Origin: Prolixibacteraceae bacterium
GTDB taxonomy: Bacteria; Bacteroidota; Bacteroidia; Bacteroidales; Prolixibacteraceae
Direction of reading: 5' to 3'
Length of the DNA: 64,000 nucleotides
NCBI GenBank assembly: GCA_019163175.1
Contig: JAFLKN010000003.1
Span: 310,001 to 374,000, forward strand
Shown in pieces: positions 1-9,970 of this stretch. The notes below the pieces were generated by a model. It saw only the letters and a list, made by a program, of their open reading frames with translations, was not told the origin of the DNA and did no database searches. Position 1 is the first letter of the stretch, and every line of letters starts with the position of its first letter. The translations under genes and the position numbers were made by a program.

Positions 1-1101
1 GAAGAACTTCGAAGAACCTATTTAGAAATAATCAACTCGTACGATTTCAGGCAGGAATTTATTGGCTTGCTGAAAAACTACGTGGGTCGTCCGTCGCCTT
101 TGTATTTGGCCAAACGACTGTCAGAAAAATATCAAAGCAATATTTATCTGAAGCGCGAAGATTTGAACCATACTGGTTCGCACAAAATAAACAATACCAT
201 CGGGCAGATTCTGGTGGCCAAAAAATTGGGCAAACACCGCATCATAGCCGAAACCGGTGCTGGTCAGCATGGACTGGCAACTGCCACCGTTTGCGCGCTG
301 ATGGGCCTGAAATGTATTGTTTACATGGGAGCGGTTGATGTGGAACGACAGGCACCGAATGTAAAAAAAATGCGGATGCTGGGTGCCGAAGTGATTCCGG
401 CCATCAGCGGAAACCAAACCCTGAAAGACGCAACCAACGAAGCCATGCGCGACTGGATCAACAATCCGGTGGATACTCATTACATCATTGGCTCGGTGGT
501 TGGACCACATCCGTATCCCGATATGGTGGCACGTTTTCAGTCGGTAATTTCAGAAGAAATTCGTTGGCAGCTCGAAGAACAAACCGGAAAGGAAAATCCG
601 ACCCGGGTTATTGCGTGTGTGGGTGGCGGAAGCAATGCTGCCGGAGCATTCTATCATTTTCTCGATCAGGAAAGCGTTGAATTAATTGGCGTTGAAGCTG
701 CCGGTAAAGGTGTTGATACACACGAAACTGCTGCAACGCTAACACTGGGTTCTCCCGGAGTGCTGCACAGTTCGCGTTCAATCCTGATGCAAACCGATGA
801 TGGACAAGTAACTGAACCATATTCCATCTCTGCAGGGTTGGATTACCCCGGAATTGGACCGATGCATGCCAATTTATTTACCACTCACCGGGCCAAATAC
901 CTTTGGGCAACCGATGCCGAAGTGTTGGATTCTGCTTTGGAACTGACCCAGTTGGAAGGAATTATACCGGCACTCGAATCGGCTCATGCCTTGGCCGCAC
1001 TTAAGAAAATTCAGCTAAAGCCTGAAGAAGTAACCGTGATCAATCTCTCCGGAAGGGGAGACAAAGACATGGAAACCTATTTAAAACATTTTGGATATTA
1101 A
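1..1101 (+). CDS. trpB: Tryptophan synthase beta chain, 5' end outside window
   Basis: This gene makes tryptophan from indole (or indole-3-glycerol phosphate via TrpA) and serine, using PLP. The open frame runs in from base 1 without a stop, so 366 residues are visible and roughly 25-30 N-terminal residues lie upstream. The PLP lysine lies in HTGSHKINN (lysine codon 184-186), the GAGQHG loop follows, then the phosphate-binding GGGSNA and the C-terminal SGRGDKD motif, so the active site is complete. A TTG at 67 is in frame but falls inside conserved sequence and is not the start. trpA follows 87 bp downstream, as expected for the end of a trp operon. Identity is very secure. Confidence 0.97.
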   Translation, partial: EELRRTYLEIINSYDFRQEFIGLLKNYVGRPSPLYLAKRLSEKYQSNIYLKREDLNHTGSHKINNTIGQILVAKKLGKHRIIAETGAGQHGLATATVCALMGLKCIVYMGAVDVERQAPNVKKMRMLGAEVIPAISGNQTLKDATNEAMRDWINNPVDTHYIIGSVVGPHPYPDMVARFQSVISEEIRWQLEEQTGKENPTRVIACVGGGSNAAGAFYHFLDQESVELIGVEAAGKGVDTHETAATLTLGSPGVLHSSRSILMQTDDGQVTEPYSISAGLDYPGIGPMHANLFTTHRAKYLWATDAEVLDSALELTQLEGIIPALESAHALAALKKIQLKPEEVTVINLSGRGDKDMETYLKHFGY

Positions 1102-1105
1102 AAAA

Positions 1106-1172
1106 TGTTGCTGGCCTCTGGCTGCTAGCTTCTGGCTTTTTGCCAGTAACCAGTTGTCAGCCACCAGTAGCC
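1106..1172. repeat. Degenerate CTGGC-type intergenic repeat between trpB and trpA
   Basis: The trpB-trpA gap is built from imperfect copies of GCTGGC, CTCTGGC, GCTAGC and CTTCTGGC, followed by inverted versions (GCCAGTAACCAG, CAGCCACCAG). It codes for nothing and can fold on itself. It resembles the short repetitive spacer sequences often seen between Bacteroidota genes, and similar low-complexity spacers occur elsewhere in this window. Family assignment is by eye only. Confidence 0.45.
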
Positions 1173-1188
1173 TTAAATTTTGAAAACT

Positions 1189-1968
1189 ATGAATCGCATA
1201 AATAAGCTTTTTCAAGAGAAAAAAGGACAGATACTTTCGGTGTATTTCACTGCCGGATATCCGAATCTGGAAGATACTGTTCCGGTTATTGAGGAACTGG
1301 TTAAAAATGGCGTTGACCTGATCGAAATCGGGATGCCATTTTCTGATCCGGTTGCAGATGGGCCAGTGATTCAGCATAGCAGTCTGATTGCCTTGCAAAA
1401 TGGAATGAGTATCCGGAAACTCTTCGAACAGTTAAAAGACATTCGCCAAACGGTTGATATTCCACTGATTCTAATGGGCTATATTAATCCGGTTTTGCAA
1501 TACGGCGTTAAGGCTTTCTGCCAGAAATGCAAGGAAGTAGGCATCGATGGGCTGATTATTCCCGATCTTCCGATGGATGTGTTTGAAGAGGAATTCAAGG
1601 CGGTTTTTGAAGCCAATGACCTGCACAATATATTCCTGATTACGCCACAAACCTCGGAGGAACGGCTTCGGAAAATCGATGAAGTTTCAACCGGGTTTAT
1701 TTACATGGTTTCGAGCAATTCGACCACCGGGGCAAAAACCAGCGTTTCTGAGTTTCAGAAAGAATATTTTGAACGGGTCAATTCTTTAAGCTTAAAGAAT
1801 CCACGATTGATCGGGTTTGGTATTTCGAACGCCGAAACCTTTGCCAATGCTTGTCAATACGCGAATGGGGCCATCATCGGAAGTGCCTTTGTAAAAGCGA
1901 TGGAAGGATCGGAACCCCTCGGCCAAAAAATTTCCGGTTTTATTAATTCTATTGCAACTGATATTTAA
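1189..1968 (+). CDS. trpA: Tryptophan synthase alpha chain
   Basis: TrpA cleaves indole-3-glycerol phosphate to indole and glyceraldehyde-3-phosphate and passes indole to TrpB. The 259-residue length is normal for the TIM-barrel family. The catalytic Glu is in LIEIGMPFSDP and the Asp in DPVADGPVIQ; the phosphate-binding end is GFGISNAETF and GAIIGSAFVKAM. The ATG at 1189 was chosen because it gives MNRINKLFQEKK, the usual start for the family; a TTG nine bases upstream is also in frame. It lies in the same direction as trpB and ends the operon visible here. About 220 bp without a clear gene follow before the next small reading frame. Confidence 0.96.
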   Translation: MNRINKLFQEKKGQILSVYFTAGYPNLEDTVPVIEELVKNGVDLIEIGMPFSDPVADGPVIQHSSLIALQNGMSIRKLFEQLKDIRQTVDIPLILMGYINPVLQYGVKAFCQKCKEVGIDGLIIPDLPMDVFEEEFKAVFEANDLHNIFLITPQTSEERLRKIDEVSTGFIYMVSSNSTTGAKTSVSEFQKEYFERVNSLSLKNPRLIGFGISNAETFANACQYANGAIIGSAFVKAMEGSEPLGQKISGFINSIATDI

Positions 1969-2191
1969 TCGCGTTACTGTTATTTTGTGTTGTGAATGAA
2001 TTTCTGAATAATGTTTTCAAACACCAGAAAGAGACAAAACAGTATACGATTGTATTTCAATATGTTATTTCTAGAATTATTTTTAGAATTTTAACTTCTC
2101 TGGTTAAACATTGTTAATGCTGCTTTTTAGCATGTATTTTCATTCTAGTATTGGTTAATTTTAGAGAACAATTAGAAAACAAACAGAAACT

Positions 2192-2383
2192 ATGCTAGAG
2201 TACGCAAAAGTTATTTTACCCAAAGTTAGTTTTAGCCGCGAATTATTCCGGAAAGAATTGGCCAAGTGTATTAGCTGGGTTGGAGATTCGGATTTGAACA
2301 GTTTAAAAGAATGGTGTTTTGAGAATTTTCAGGAAATGTATTCCGATATCCTCGCAGAAGCTTTTTCAATTAAAGCTGCTTAA
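2192..2383 (+). CDS. Small hypothetical protein, 63 aa
   Basis: I do not recognise a named family. The 63-residue product (starts MLEYAKVILPKVSF) has no signal peptide or membrane segment and is predicted to be soluble and mostly helical, with cysteines at residues 27 and 42 and several Trp/Phe residues suited to a small globular core. It is preceded by 220 bp of AT-rich non-coding DNA that could hold its own promoter, and is followed within about 70 bp by a good rho-independent terminator, so it looks like a free-standing single-gene transcript. The A-rich leader lacks a strong Shine-Dalgarno sequence, which is normal for Bacteroidota. It is more likely real than a chance frame, but the function is unknown. 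Confidence 0.6.
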   Translation: MLEYAKVILPKVSFSRELFRKELAKCISWVGDSDLNSLKEWCFENFQEMYSDILAEAFSIKAA

Positions 2384-2454
2384 TAACAGGGAAACAAAAT
2401 TTCAAGGCGAATGCCAAATTAATTTGTCCCTAAAGGACATAAGTAAAAACCTCT

Positions 2455-2485
2455 TAAAGGCTTCCGGAAACGGAGGCCTTTTTTA
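2455..2485 (+). terminator. Rho-independent terminator
   Basis: AAAGGCTTCCG and CGGAGGCCTTT flank a GAAA tetraloop and are followed by a T-run. One G-U pair is needed. It ends the transcript of the 63-residue gene and faces the leftward antiporter gene whose stop codon is at 2492. Confidence 0.8.
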
Positions 2486-2491
2486 TCGCCA

Positions 2492-4651
2492 TTATCCTTT
2501 GTTATGATGGTCTCGCTTTAACAAATTCCCCAAATCTTTCCCTATTTTCTGCACCCGCTCAAATCCTTGGTTGAGTGTTTCAGGATTGATGTCACCATAC
2601 TCACTGAATTTGCTGTCGATGTGATGAACACGCGGATAAATGATAATTTTACTGTTCTTCGGGAACTGCCTTTCAAGTCGTTCCTGAATATTCTCCATAC
2701 AATTTTCGTACGAAACAGATGTCCGTCTGGCGGCTATATAATACAGCATATCCTCGGGAGTAACATACTTTTGCAACAGTTGAAGATCGGGCAAATCGTA
2801 TTCCTCTGAAAAAGCGAACCCACTTTTGTGTTTACGGTGCCGGAAGTAATCTTGAATAGCCTCCCGGGTAATTGAGTTGCAATAGCAAAATACATTTATG
2901 CTTAGTTCCTTGGATAAGGTATTGATTTTCGGTAGCCAGATTTCAAATCCCGGTTCCAATTCGGCGAGCGGAGGGCAAACTAAAACGATCCTCTTGTGAT
3001 TAACTAAAGGATATTCAAAATGACAGATATATACGGCCTTACTGGTCCGGGAAATAATTGAGGCTGTCTTGGTTTCAATGAACCGCTCGATCAGGCCAGT
3101 TTTACGAGGCCAGCCTATCATGATGGTGTCGGTCATTTCTTCGCGTGAGGCGCGGATAATTCCACCTGCAATGTTGTGGTCGATGGTAGCAATAATCTTT
3201 ACCTTGGTTTCGTTTGACGATGCCATTTTCACCAGCGATTGTAAATTCTTTTTAGCCCTGACAAGATTTTTCTCGGCCTCTTCGTCGTTTGGAACTACTG
3301 ACAAAATGGTAATCGGATTGACCGATTTTTTATTTTTCACGAAAACTGCAAATTCGAGCAAGGTTTCCATGCTGCTCAGGTTCGCTATCGGAATCATGAT
3401 GTGCTCGCTGTCTCGCACCGGATATTCAATAGCCGGTTCCTCCTTTTCTGAAGTCAATATTCGACGTGAGGCATTTTCAGTAACCAGAGTTGCCGTCAGG
3501 CAAGTAACCAAAATGAGTAAAATAGTACCATTCAGTGCATTTTCGTCTATAATACCGGTTTGAAAACCAACCAATATTACTGCCAGAGTAGCAGCTGCAT
3601 GCGAGCTGCTTAAGCCAAAAATAAGTTTGCGCTGATCGCCGGAATACCTAAAAATACTACTGGTTGCTGAGGCTGCCAGCCATTTCCCGATTAAGGCCAC
3701 TACCGATAAAGTTACAGCGATAATTACCGCAGTAGGTCCATTTAGCAGAACTTTGACATCCACCAACATGCCCACACTAATCAGGAAAAAAGGGATAAAT
3801 ATGGATTGACCGATAAATTCGATTCGGTTCATCAAAGCGGAAGAATAGGGAATTAATTTATTGAGTGCCAAGCCAGCCACAAAGGCACCGATGATAGGTT
3901 CGACACCTGCAAGCTCGGCCAAAAAGGCTGCAAAAAACACCACCGACAACACGAAAATATAATGTGAGGTTTTTTCACTTTCCAATTTCTGGAAAAACCA
4001 TGCCGTTACCTTGGGAATAATCCAGAACATGATTCCGGAGAAAATAGCCAATGAAACCACCAACTGAGTCCAGAATGCTAAACTCAGTCCTCCGCTGTTC
4101 GAACTTAAAATAATAGCGAGTAAAATCAGAACAGCAGTATCTGTGAGGATTGTTCCACCAACGGTTATGGCTACCGCTTCGTTTTTCGAGATACCAAACT
4201 TACTTACAATGGGATATGAAACCATGGTGTGGGTCGAAAACATACTCGATATCAGCAAACTCGCCGTGAACCCATAATCGAGTAAATAATAGCAAACCGG
4301 GAATCCAATAGTCAAAGGAATAATAAACGTAAGGAATCCAAAAACCAAACTCTTGTTTCTGTTTCGCTGAAACTCTTTCAAGTCGAGCTCTAAACCAGCA
4401 ATAAACATGATGTAGAGCAATCCGATTGTTGAAAATAGTTTAACCGCAGAATTTTGTTCGAGCACATTAATGCCGTGGGGTCCAATAATTACGCCTGAGA
4501 TTATTAGTCCGATGATACCAGGAATACGAAGTTTGCGAAGCAGAATGGGTGAAAGCAGGATGATAAACAGAATGACAGAAAAGACCAAAACCGGATTTTG
4601 AAAAGGCCTGTCGAATTCGTGAACTAAAAGATCAAAAAAATTTGTTGCCAT
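2492..4651 (-). CDS. CPA2-family cation:proton antiporter with C-terminal Usp-like region
   Basis: This is a 719-residue inner-membrane protein. Residues about 20-400 form around twelve hydrophobic helices of the Na+/H+ exchanger (KefB/NhaA-like CPA2) fold, with GIIGLIISGVIIGPHG near the start and ELAGVEPIIGAFVAGLALN in the middle, a segment typical of the family. The C-terminal 300 residues are soluble; the part around 420-560 (HIMIPIANLSSMETLLEFA) resembles a universal-stress-protein domain, as in many Bacteroidota antiporters. It probably exchanges Na+ or K+ for protons in pH or ion homeostasis; the ion cannot be read from sequence. It stands alone, read leftwards and divergent from the SusC operon. 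The ATG at 4651 gives a plausible cytoplasmic N-terminus. Confidence 0.88.
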   Translation of the reverse strand: MATNFFDLLVHEFDRPFQNPVLVFSVILFIILLSPILLRKLRIPGIIGLIISGVIIGPHGINVLEQNSAVKLFSTIGLLYIMFIAGLELDLKEFQRNRNKSLVFGFLTFIIPLTIGFPVCYYLLDYGFTASLLISSMFSTHTMVSYPIVSKFGISKNEAVAITVGGTILTDTAVLILLAIILSSNSGGLSLAFWTQLVVSLAIFSGIMFWIIPKVTAWFFQKLESEKTSHYIFVLSVVFFAAFLAELAGVEPIIGAFVAGLALNKLIPYSSALMNRIEFIGQSIFIPFFLISVGMLVDVKVLLNGPTAVIIAVTLSVVALIGKWLAASATSSIFRYSGDQRKLIFGLSSSHAAATLAVILVGFQTGIIDENALNGTILLILVTCLTATLVTENASRRILTSEKEEPAIEYPVRDSEHIMIPIANLSSMETLLEFAVFVKNKKSVNPITILSVVPNDEEAEKNLVRAKKNLQSLVKMASSNETKVKIIATIDHNIAGGIIRASREEMTDTIMIGWPRKTGLIERFIETKTASIISRTSKAVYICHFEYPLVNHKRIVLVCPPLAELEPGFEIWLPKINTLSKELSINVFCYCNSITREAIQDYFRHRKHKSGFAFSEEYDLPDLQLLQKYVTPEDMLYYIAARRTSVSYENCMENIQERLERQFPKNSKIIIYPRVHHIDSKFSEYGDINPETLNQGFERVQKIGKDLGNLLKRDHHNKG

Positions 4652-5229
4652 TCCCGATCAAATTTAAAAACCCTCATTAACAAATCCAGCGCAATATAGT
4701 TGAATAAACCCTAAAAACAGAAAGTCGCCAGGTGTTTTTGGGATAGATTCCTCCCCAAACAGCGGATATTGGTCGTCTTTTCGTCAAAAATTTATGATTT
4801 CGCCCAATCCGATTATTCCCGTCAAATTCTGAATGATCTCCTGTTGTTGACATTCAATGCCAAGTTTCTTATGGTCATCTGCAGGTTTTGAGTTACAAAC
4901 AACACATTTCAACTGCGAATCATTCTTTTCCCCCGATTACGATCATTTACCCTCAGCAATATTCCCAATATTGATAAAAACCCAGCAGTTTCTCTTTTTT
5001 AAATAGGTTTGGCGAAGTCGGTTTTCTGGCACAAAATACGTGTATCGTGTCGGGAACAGCAACCAAAGGGGGAAAATCATTCTTGAATTGCAATTCGGGT
5101 ATTCGCTGGCCATTTCGGGTCGTTAGCGATCAAAAACTTTCCTCTTTGAACAATACAACGAAATTAATCTCACCGTAAATCAATAGTTGATTCGGTGGGC
5201 AATTTGTACTTAACTCTAAATTTTAGTCT
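4652..5229. other. Non-coding region upstream of the SusC operon
   Basis: These 578 bp separate the divergent antiporter and SusC genes. No frame with convincing protein character was found on either strand. A perfect -7-like sequence TAGGTTTG lies at 5004-5011 but has no TTG at the usual distance. The segment AATATTCCCAATATT near 4959 is a short inverted repeat. The length suggests a long 5' leader or regulatory region for the importer operon. No sigma/anti-sigma pair is adjacent. Confidence 0.5.
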
Positions 5230-8200
5230 ATGAAAACAGGATTTTTACTTGTATTTATCCTAGCATTGAGCATCTTCAGCGGGATAGCTCAAACAAGGGT
5301 AATTACCGGAACAGTGAGTTCTTCGGAAGACGGACTACCGATCCCCGGAGTTTCAGTTTCCGTTAAGGGAACTACTACCGGCACGATTTCGAATATGGAT
5401 GGAATTTACTCCATTACAATTCCGGAGTCAGCCAGAGCTTTGGTTTTTTCGTTTGTGGGTATGATTACCCAGGAGGTAGCAGTTACTGCCAATTCCAAAA
5501 TCGATGTGTTGTTAAAACCGAATGTCATTGGAGTTGATGAAGTTGTTGTAACGGCTATGGGAATAAAAAGAGACAAGAAAGCTCTTGGATATTCCGTAAG
5601 CGAATTCAAAGGTGAGGATTTTGGCAATGTTGGAAATGAAGATGCAACGAAAGCTCTACAGGGTAAAGTTTCGGGAGTCTCAATTTCTGCAGGTTCAGGT
5701 GCTCCAGGTGCTTCAACAAGGGTTCTTGTGCGTGGGCTTTCATCCATCACAGGCAGCAATCAGCCGCTTTATGTAGTCGATGGAGTTCCGATTAACAATT
5801 CATTTAACAGCGGAAATGCCACCGAAAATTCTATGAATGCAAATGCCAAAGTTGACTTTGGTAATACGGCATCTGATATTAATCCGGCAGATATCGAATC
5901 AATTTCGGTATTAAAAGGAGCAGCAGCATCCAACCTGTATGGTTCGAGAGCTGCCAATGGCGTTATAATGATTACAACCAAAAGAGGAGCCAAGAACAAC
6001 GATTTGGTTGTAAATTTCTCAAGTGCTTCGGCTTTTACAGAAGTTGGCCGGTTACCTCATTTTCAGCAAAAATTCGGACAAGGCTGGAGCGGTACATTTG
6101 ATTCAAAGGAAAATGGTAGCTGGGGTCCGGCAATGGATGGAAAGGAACGTTTAACTGGTTATGTTGTTGACAATACTCAACAAATGGCACCTTTTTCGTA
6201 TCAAAAGAATGGGATTCGAGATGTTTATGAATACGGATATTCTTTAAACAACTCATTGGCTTTATCCGGAGGGAATAGTTTTATGGGGTGGTATGCCTCG
6301 GCCACTAATTCCAAAAGTGATGGAGTACTTCCGGGCGATGTTGACATTTTGGACAGAAATACATTGACTTTTAAAGGAAATGGCGGAACTGAAAAAACGA
6401 AATTCAATTTCGGGATGACTTATATGAACCGCGTCCAAAAAACAATTCCAACCGGACAGGGCGATGATGCAGGAACAGGTGCCGTAATTTATTCTGACAT
6501 TCTTTATCAGCCTGTTAACCATTATCTGCCTGATTACCGGGATTACAATTACAAATTCAATAATCTGGACAACTATTACAATGGATATGCTCAAAACCCC
6601 TATTTTACTTTAAACAATACCGGGGCAAAAGCTGATCAGAACAGAATCATCGGAAATCTGAATATTACTCAGGATTTGTTAAAGGGATTAAATGTTTCTT
6701 TTACGGGCGGTGTTGATACTTATTCTCAATTTTCAAAAGTTCACGGCGCCATTGCCAGAGTTACACCAGGGTCGAACAATTCCGGAACAATAAATAATGT
6801 TGCTGGTGGAGTAAAAGAAGAAGCAAGATATCAAACTCAGTTAAACAGCGATTTGGTAGCTAATTACAAAAATGAAACAGACCTGTTTGGCGGAAAGTTG
6901 AAGTATAACCTGCTTATTGGGAACAATATTAACCAACGTTCATTTAAACGTGTAAATATTGTCTCCAAAGGCTTGGTTGTTCCGGGATACTACAATGTTG
7001 GAAATATCAGCGGGGCAGCCGAGGTTTACACCAGCGAATACAAACGCCGGCTGATTGGTGTATTTGGTCAATTAGGCCTGGAATTTAACGATTTTCTCTT
7101 TGTAAATATTCAGGCGCGTAACGATTGGTCTTCAACACTACCAATTGGAGCCAATTCCTTTTTCTATCCGGGAGCAACAATGGGTTTCATTTTTACCGAT
7201 TTACTGCCAGAGAATAAGACACTTTCATACGGGAAACTGAGATTAAGTTATGCCTTTGCCGGAAACGATGCCGATCCGTTTATGACATCCGAAATATACC
7301 GGCCTTCCATATTACGTGCCGGTGGGTTTGGTAATACCAACTATCCTGTTGGAGGAGTACCAGCTTACGAAAAGTATAGGCGTTTGGGTAACCCAAATCT
7401 TAAACCCGAATTGTCGAAAGAACTTGAAATTGGTACCGATTTGCGATTCTTTTCAAACCGTTTGGGTGTTGACCTCGCTTATTATAAGAAAACCACCACC
7501 GATTTGATTATGCTTGCCAATATTGCAGCTTCAACCGGATACCGTGAAATTACTTCAAATCTTGGTCAGATTACTAACGATGGAATTGAATTAATGGTAA
7601 ACGTTACTCCTGTTAAAACCCAGAATTTTACCTGGGACTTTATTTACTTATATAATAAAGCCAACATGGTACTCGACGAATTGTCCGAAGAGTTGGGAGT
7701 TTCCGAATATCTGATTAATTCCGCTTACGAAGCGGAATTTGTTGCCATTCCCGGACAACAACTGGGCATGTACCGGATACCTGATTATAAATATTCGCCT
7801 GATGGGAAAATTATTGTTGGTGATAGCGGATTACCGGTAGAAGGCGATAAGGTCCTGGTTGGTTCATCAGTGCCAGATTTCAACATGTCGTTTACAAATA
7901 ATATTTCCTACAAAGGATTTAAATTCTCATTCCTGATTGATTATCAAAAGGGCGGCTTAATGTATTCCAATACTGCTGGTGCAACTTACTGGTCGGGTAA
8001 CAACGAACAATCTACCACGAATGACAGGCGGCCTTGGGTCATTCCAAATACCGTTAAAGAAGTAAAAAATGCGGAAGGAACTGTAACGGGATATGTCGAA
8101 AATACCACGCCGATAGTTGACAACTGGCACGAGTATTATTCAGCAAATACAAATACGCCAATTGAAATTACACGACTTATCCCCAGGACTTTTATTAAAC

Positions 8201-8436
8201 TGCGTGAAGTATCTCTATCTTATAGATTTGACAAAGCGATGCTACAACGAACATTCCTGTCAACAGCAAATCTTTCGGTATTTGGAAGGAACTTATTCTT
8301 GTGGACTCCTGCAAAAAACAGCTATGTTGACCCTGAAACTACAACATGGGATAACGATATTGAAGGATTATTTGGCGAGTTTAACGGTGCCCCCGGAGTA
8401 CGCACATATGGTCTGAAACTAGACTTAACCTTTTAA
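5230..8436 (+). CDS. SusC/RagA-family TonB-dependent outer-membrane transporter
   Basis: This is the barrel of a SusCD importer, which takes up bulky nutrients through the outer membrane using TonB energy. The 1068-residue protein has a signal peptide (residues 1-20, ending SGIAQ), a carboxypeptidase-regulatory-like domain (about 22-105), a TonB-box-like DEVVVTA, a plug with LVRGLSSITGSNQPLYVVDG and VLKGAAASNLYGSRAANGVIMITTK, and a long beta-barrel ending in an aromatic residue (GLKLDLTF). It starts an operon with a SusD-like lipoprotein 11 bp downstream and two further lipoproteins. That set matches the Bacteroides BT2264-BT2261 peptide importer, so oligopeptides are the best guess for cargo; no glycan-degrading enzyme is nearby. 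Confidence 0.95.
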   Translation: MKTGFLLVFILALSIFSGIAQTRVITGTVSSSEDGLPIPGVSVSVKGTTTGTISNMDGIYSITIPESARALVFSFVGMITQEVAVTANSKIDVLLKPNVIGVDEVVVTAMGIKRDKKALGYSVSEFKGEDFGNVGNEDATKALQGKVSGVSISAGSGAPGASTRVLVRGLSSITGSNQPLYVVDGVPINNSFNSGNATENSMNANAKVDFGNTASDINPADIESISVLKGAAASNLYGSRAANGVIMITTKRGAKNNDLVVNFSSASAFTEVGRLPHFQQKFGQGWSGTFDSKENGSWGPAMDGKERLTGYVVDNTQQMAPFSYQKNGIRDVYEYGYSLNNSLALSGGNSFMGWYASATNSKSDGVLPGDVDILDRNTLTFKGNGGTEKTKFNFGMTYMNRVQKTIPTGQGDDAGTGAVIYSDILYQPVNHYLPDYRDYNYKFNNLDNYYNGYAQNPYFTLNNTGAKADQNRIIGNLNITQDLLKGLNVSFTGGVDTYSQFSKVHGAIARVTPGSNNSGTINNVAGGVKEEARYQTQLNSDLVANYKNETDLFGGKLKYNLLIGNNINQRSFKRVNIVSKGLVVPGYYNVGNISGAAEVYTSEYKRRLIGVFGQLGLEFNDFLFVNIQARNDWSSTLPIGANSFFYPGATMGFIFTDLLPENKTLSYGKLRLSYAFAGNDADPFMTSEIYRPSILRAGGFGNTNYPVGGVPAYEKYRRLGNPNLKPELSKELEIGTDLRFFSNRLGVDLAYYKKTTTDLIMLANIAASTGYREITSNLGQITNDGIELMVNVTPVKTQNFTWDFIYLYNKANMVLDELSEELGVSEYLINSAYEAEFVAIPGQQLGMYRIPDYKYSPDGKIIVGDSGLPVEGDKVLVGSSVPDFNMSFTNNISYKGFKFSFLIDYQKGGLMYSNTAGATYWSGNNEQSTTNDRRPWVIPNTVKEVKNAEGTVTGYVENTTPIVDNWHEYYSANTNTPIEITRLIPRTFIKLREVSLSYRFDKAMLQRTFLSTANLSVFGRNLFLWTPAKNSYVDPETTTWDNDIEGLFGEFNGAPGVRTYGLKLDLTF

Positions 8437-8447
8437 AAGAAAATACA

Positions 8448-9959
8448 ATGAAAAAGTTATATGCCTTTATATGTATAGTCCTGCTTTTATCCTCCTGTGA
8501 TAAATTTCTGGACATTAATGAAAATCCAAATTTCCCTACGGATGTTTCGGATGAATTACTTCTTACATCATCGATTGCTGCCGTTACCAATGTGTACGCG
8601 GCCGATTGGGGGTTGATCGGCTCTTTCTGGTCACAGCATTGGGCGCAGAATAACACATCGTCGCAGTATAAAATTTACGAATCGTACTCATTGAGCAGCA
8701 ACACCAACGCCATTGAAAGTTCGTACCGTGCAATGTATGTTGATGGCTTGAGTGACAATGAAATCTTCCTTAAAAAAGTTGAAGCCAACCAAAACTGGGG
8801 TGCTTACCTGATGGGAGCTATTATTAAAGCTTACGGATTTCAATACTTGGTTGATATGTATGGAAATGTTCCTTACAGCGAAGCATTTCTGGGATCAGAA
8901 AAGCTGAATCCGGTCATTGACAAAGGAGATAAGATTTACGCGTCAATTTACACCTTATTAAAAACAGCCTTGTCAAAAGACGTTTCGCACTTTGTTCCTG
9001 AAAACTACGAATTAAACGACATTATTTTTGGTGGGAACATCGATGATTGGGCGGCATTTGGACAATCATTAAGGCTGCGCATCCTTTTAAGGCAATTTGA
9101 TGCCAACACATCATTTGCAACTACAGAAATTACAAAGTTGCTTGCCGATATGGAAGCAGAAAACATCTATCTGTTGGATAAGGATGTTTCAGTAACAAAT
9201 TTTGAAGATGCTGATAGTAAATCAAATCCGTTGTATGAGAGCGACCAGCGACAGTTAAATACAACCAACAATTTAAAGGCTTGTGCAACATTTATATCTT
9301 ATTTGCAAGCCAATAATGATACACGTATTGAAAGTTTGTTCAGACCAGTTGGAGGCAGATACTATGGATTGATACCTGGTTCTTACGAAGTACCATCGGT
9401 CGAATTTGAAGCGCCAACTTTAATCGCCTCTCCAATTCTTACACCTACAATGCCGGTGCAATGGATGACTTATGCTGAATCAGAATTGTTAATTGCTGAA
9501 GCCTATTTGCGATTGGGCAAAGTATCTGATGCAAAAGAACATTACGAAAATGGAGTAACTGCCTCGTTCGACCGCATGGGTGCAGATATTGGCGATTTGC
9601 TTACTGGCGCCTATGCATTTCCATCTACAGGATTTAATAGTCAGTTAAAGTCGATTATTATTCAAAAATGGGTTGATGCTGCTGAGGGTGGCCGTGGTCT
9701 TGAATCACATATTGAAAGGGTACGCACAGGTTATCCTGAAGAATCTGCCATCAGTAATCAAATACAGGTAGGTTATGTTCTTCCGAACAATTACATTCCG
9801 GGAACCTTGATATACAGCAAAAAAGGAATGACTGGCGGAATTTTACCAAGAAGATTTCCTTATCCTGACAGCGAAATGAATTTCAATTCGAATGCTGCCG
9901 AATACAAAGCATTATCTGATGCTGATGTGATTTTACAAAAAGTTTGGTGGAAAAAATAA
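8448..9959 (+). CDS. SusD/RagB-like nutrient-binding lipoprotein (SusD-like_2 type)
   Basis: This surface lipoprotein forms the lid over the SusC barrel. A short signal peptide ends in LLLSSC (lipobox), followed by DKFLDINENPNFPTD, the characteristic opening of the SusD-like_2 group. The 503-residue length and helical TPR-like body (for example YAESELLIAEAYLRLGKVSDAKEHYENGV) fit the family, and the C-terminus has the usual GGILPRRFPYPDSEMNFN and VWW ending. It lies 11 bp after SusC and 11 bp before the next lipoprotein start, so it is in the same transcript. It should form the SusC2D2 complex and bind the transported ligand. Confidence 0.94.
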   Translation: MKKLYAFICIVLLLSSCDKFLDINENPNFPTDVSDELLLTSSIAAVTNVYAADWGLIGSFWSQHWAQNNTSSQYKIYESYSLSSNTNAIESSYRAMYVDGLSDNEIFLKKVEANQNWGAYLMGAIIKAYGFQYLVDMYGNVPYSEAFLGSEKLNPVIDKGDKIYASIYTLLKTALSKDVSHFVPENYELNDIIFGGNIDDWAAFGQSLRLRILLRQFDANTSFATTEITKLLADMEAENIYLLDKDVSVTNFEDADSKSNPLYESDQRQLNTTNNLKACATFISYLQANNDTRIESLFRPVGGRYYGLIPGSYEVPSVEFEAPTLIASPILTPTMPVQWMTYAESELLIAEAYLRLGKVSDAKEHYENGVTASFDRMGADIGDLLTGAYAFPSTGFNSQLKSIIIQKWVDAAEGGRGLESHIERVRTGYPEESAISNQIQVGYVLPNNYIPGTLIYSKKGMTGGILPRRFPYPDSEMNFNSNAAEYKALSDADVILQKVWWKK

Positions 9960-9970
9960 TATATACAGTC

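Noticed and set aside
2319-2507. 62-codon frame overlapping the end of the small gene and the terminator
   Set aside because: It reads through the hairpin and T-run and has a low-complexity, non-globular product.
3069-3563. 164-codon frame antisense to the antiporter
   Set aside because: Shadow of the strongly supported membrane-protein gene on the other strand.
5004-5011. TAGGTTTG as the SusC promoter
   Set aside because: No TTG at 17-23 bp upstream and more than 200 bp from the start codon; unsupported.
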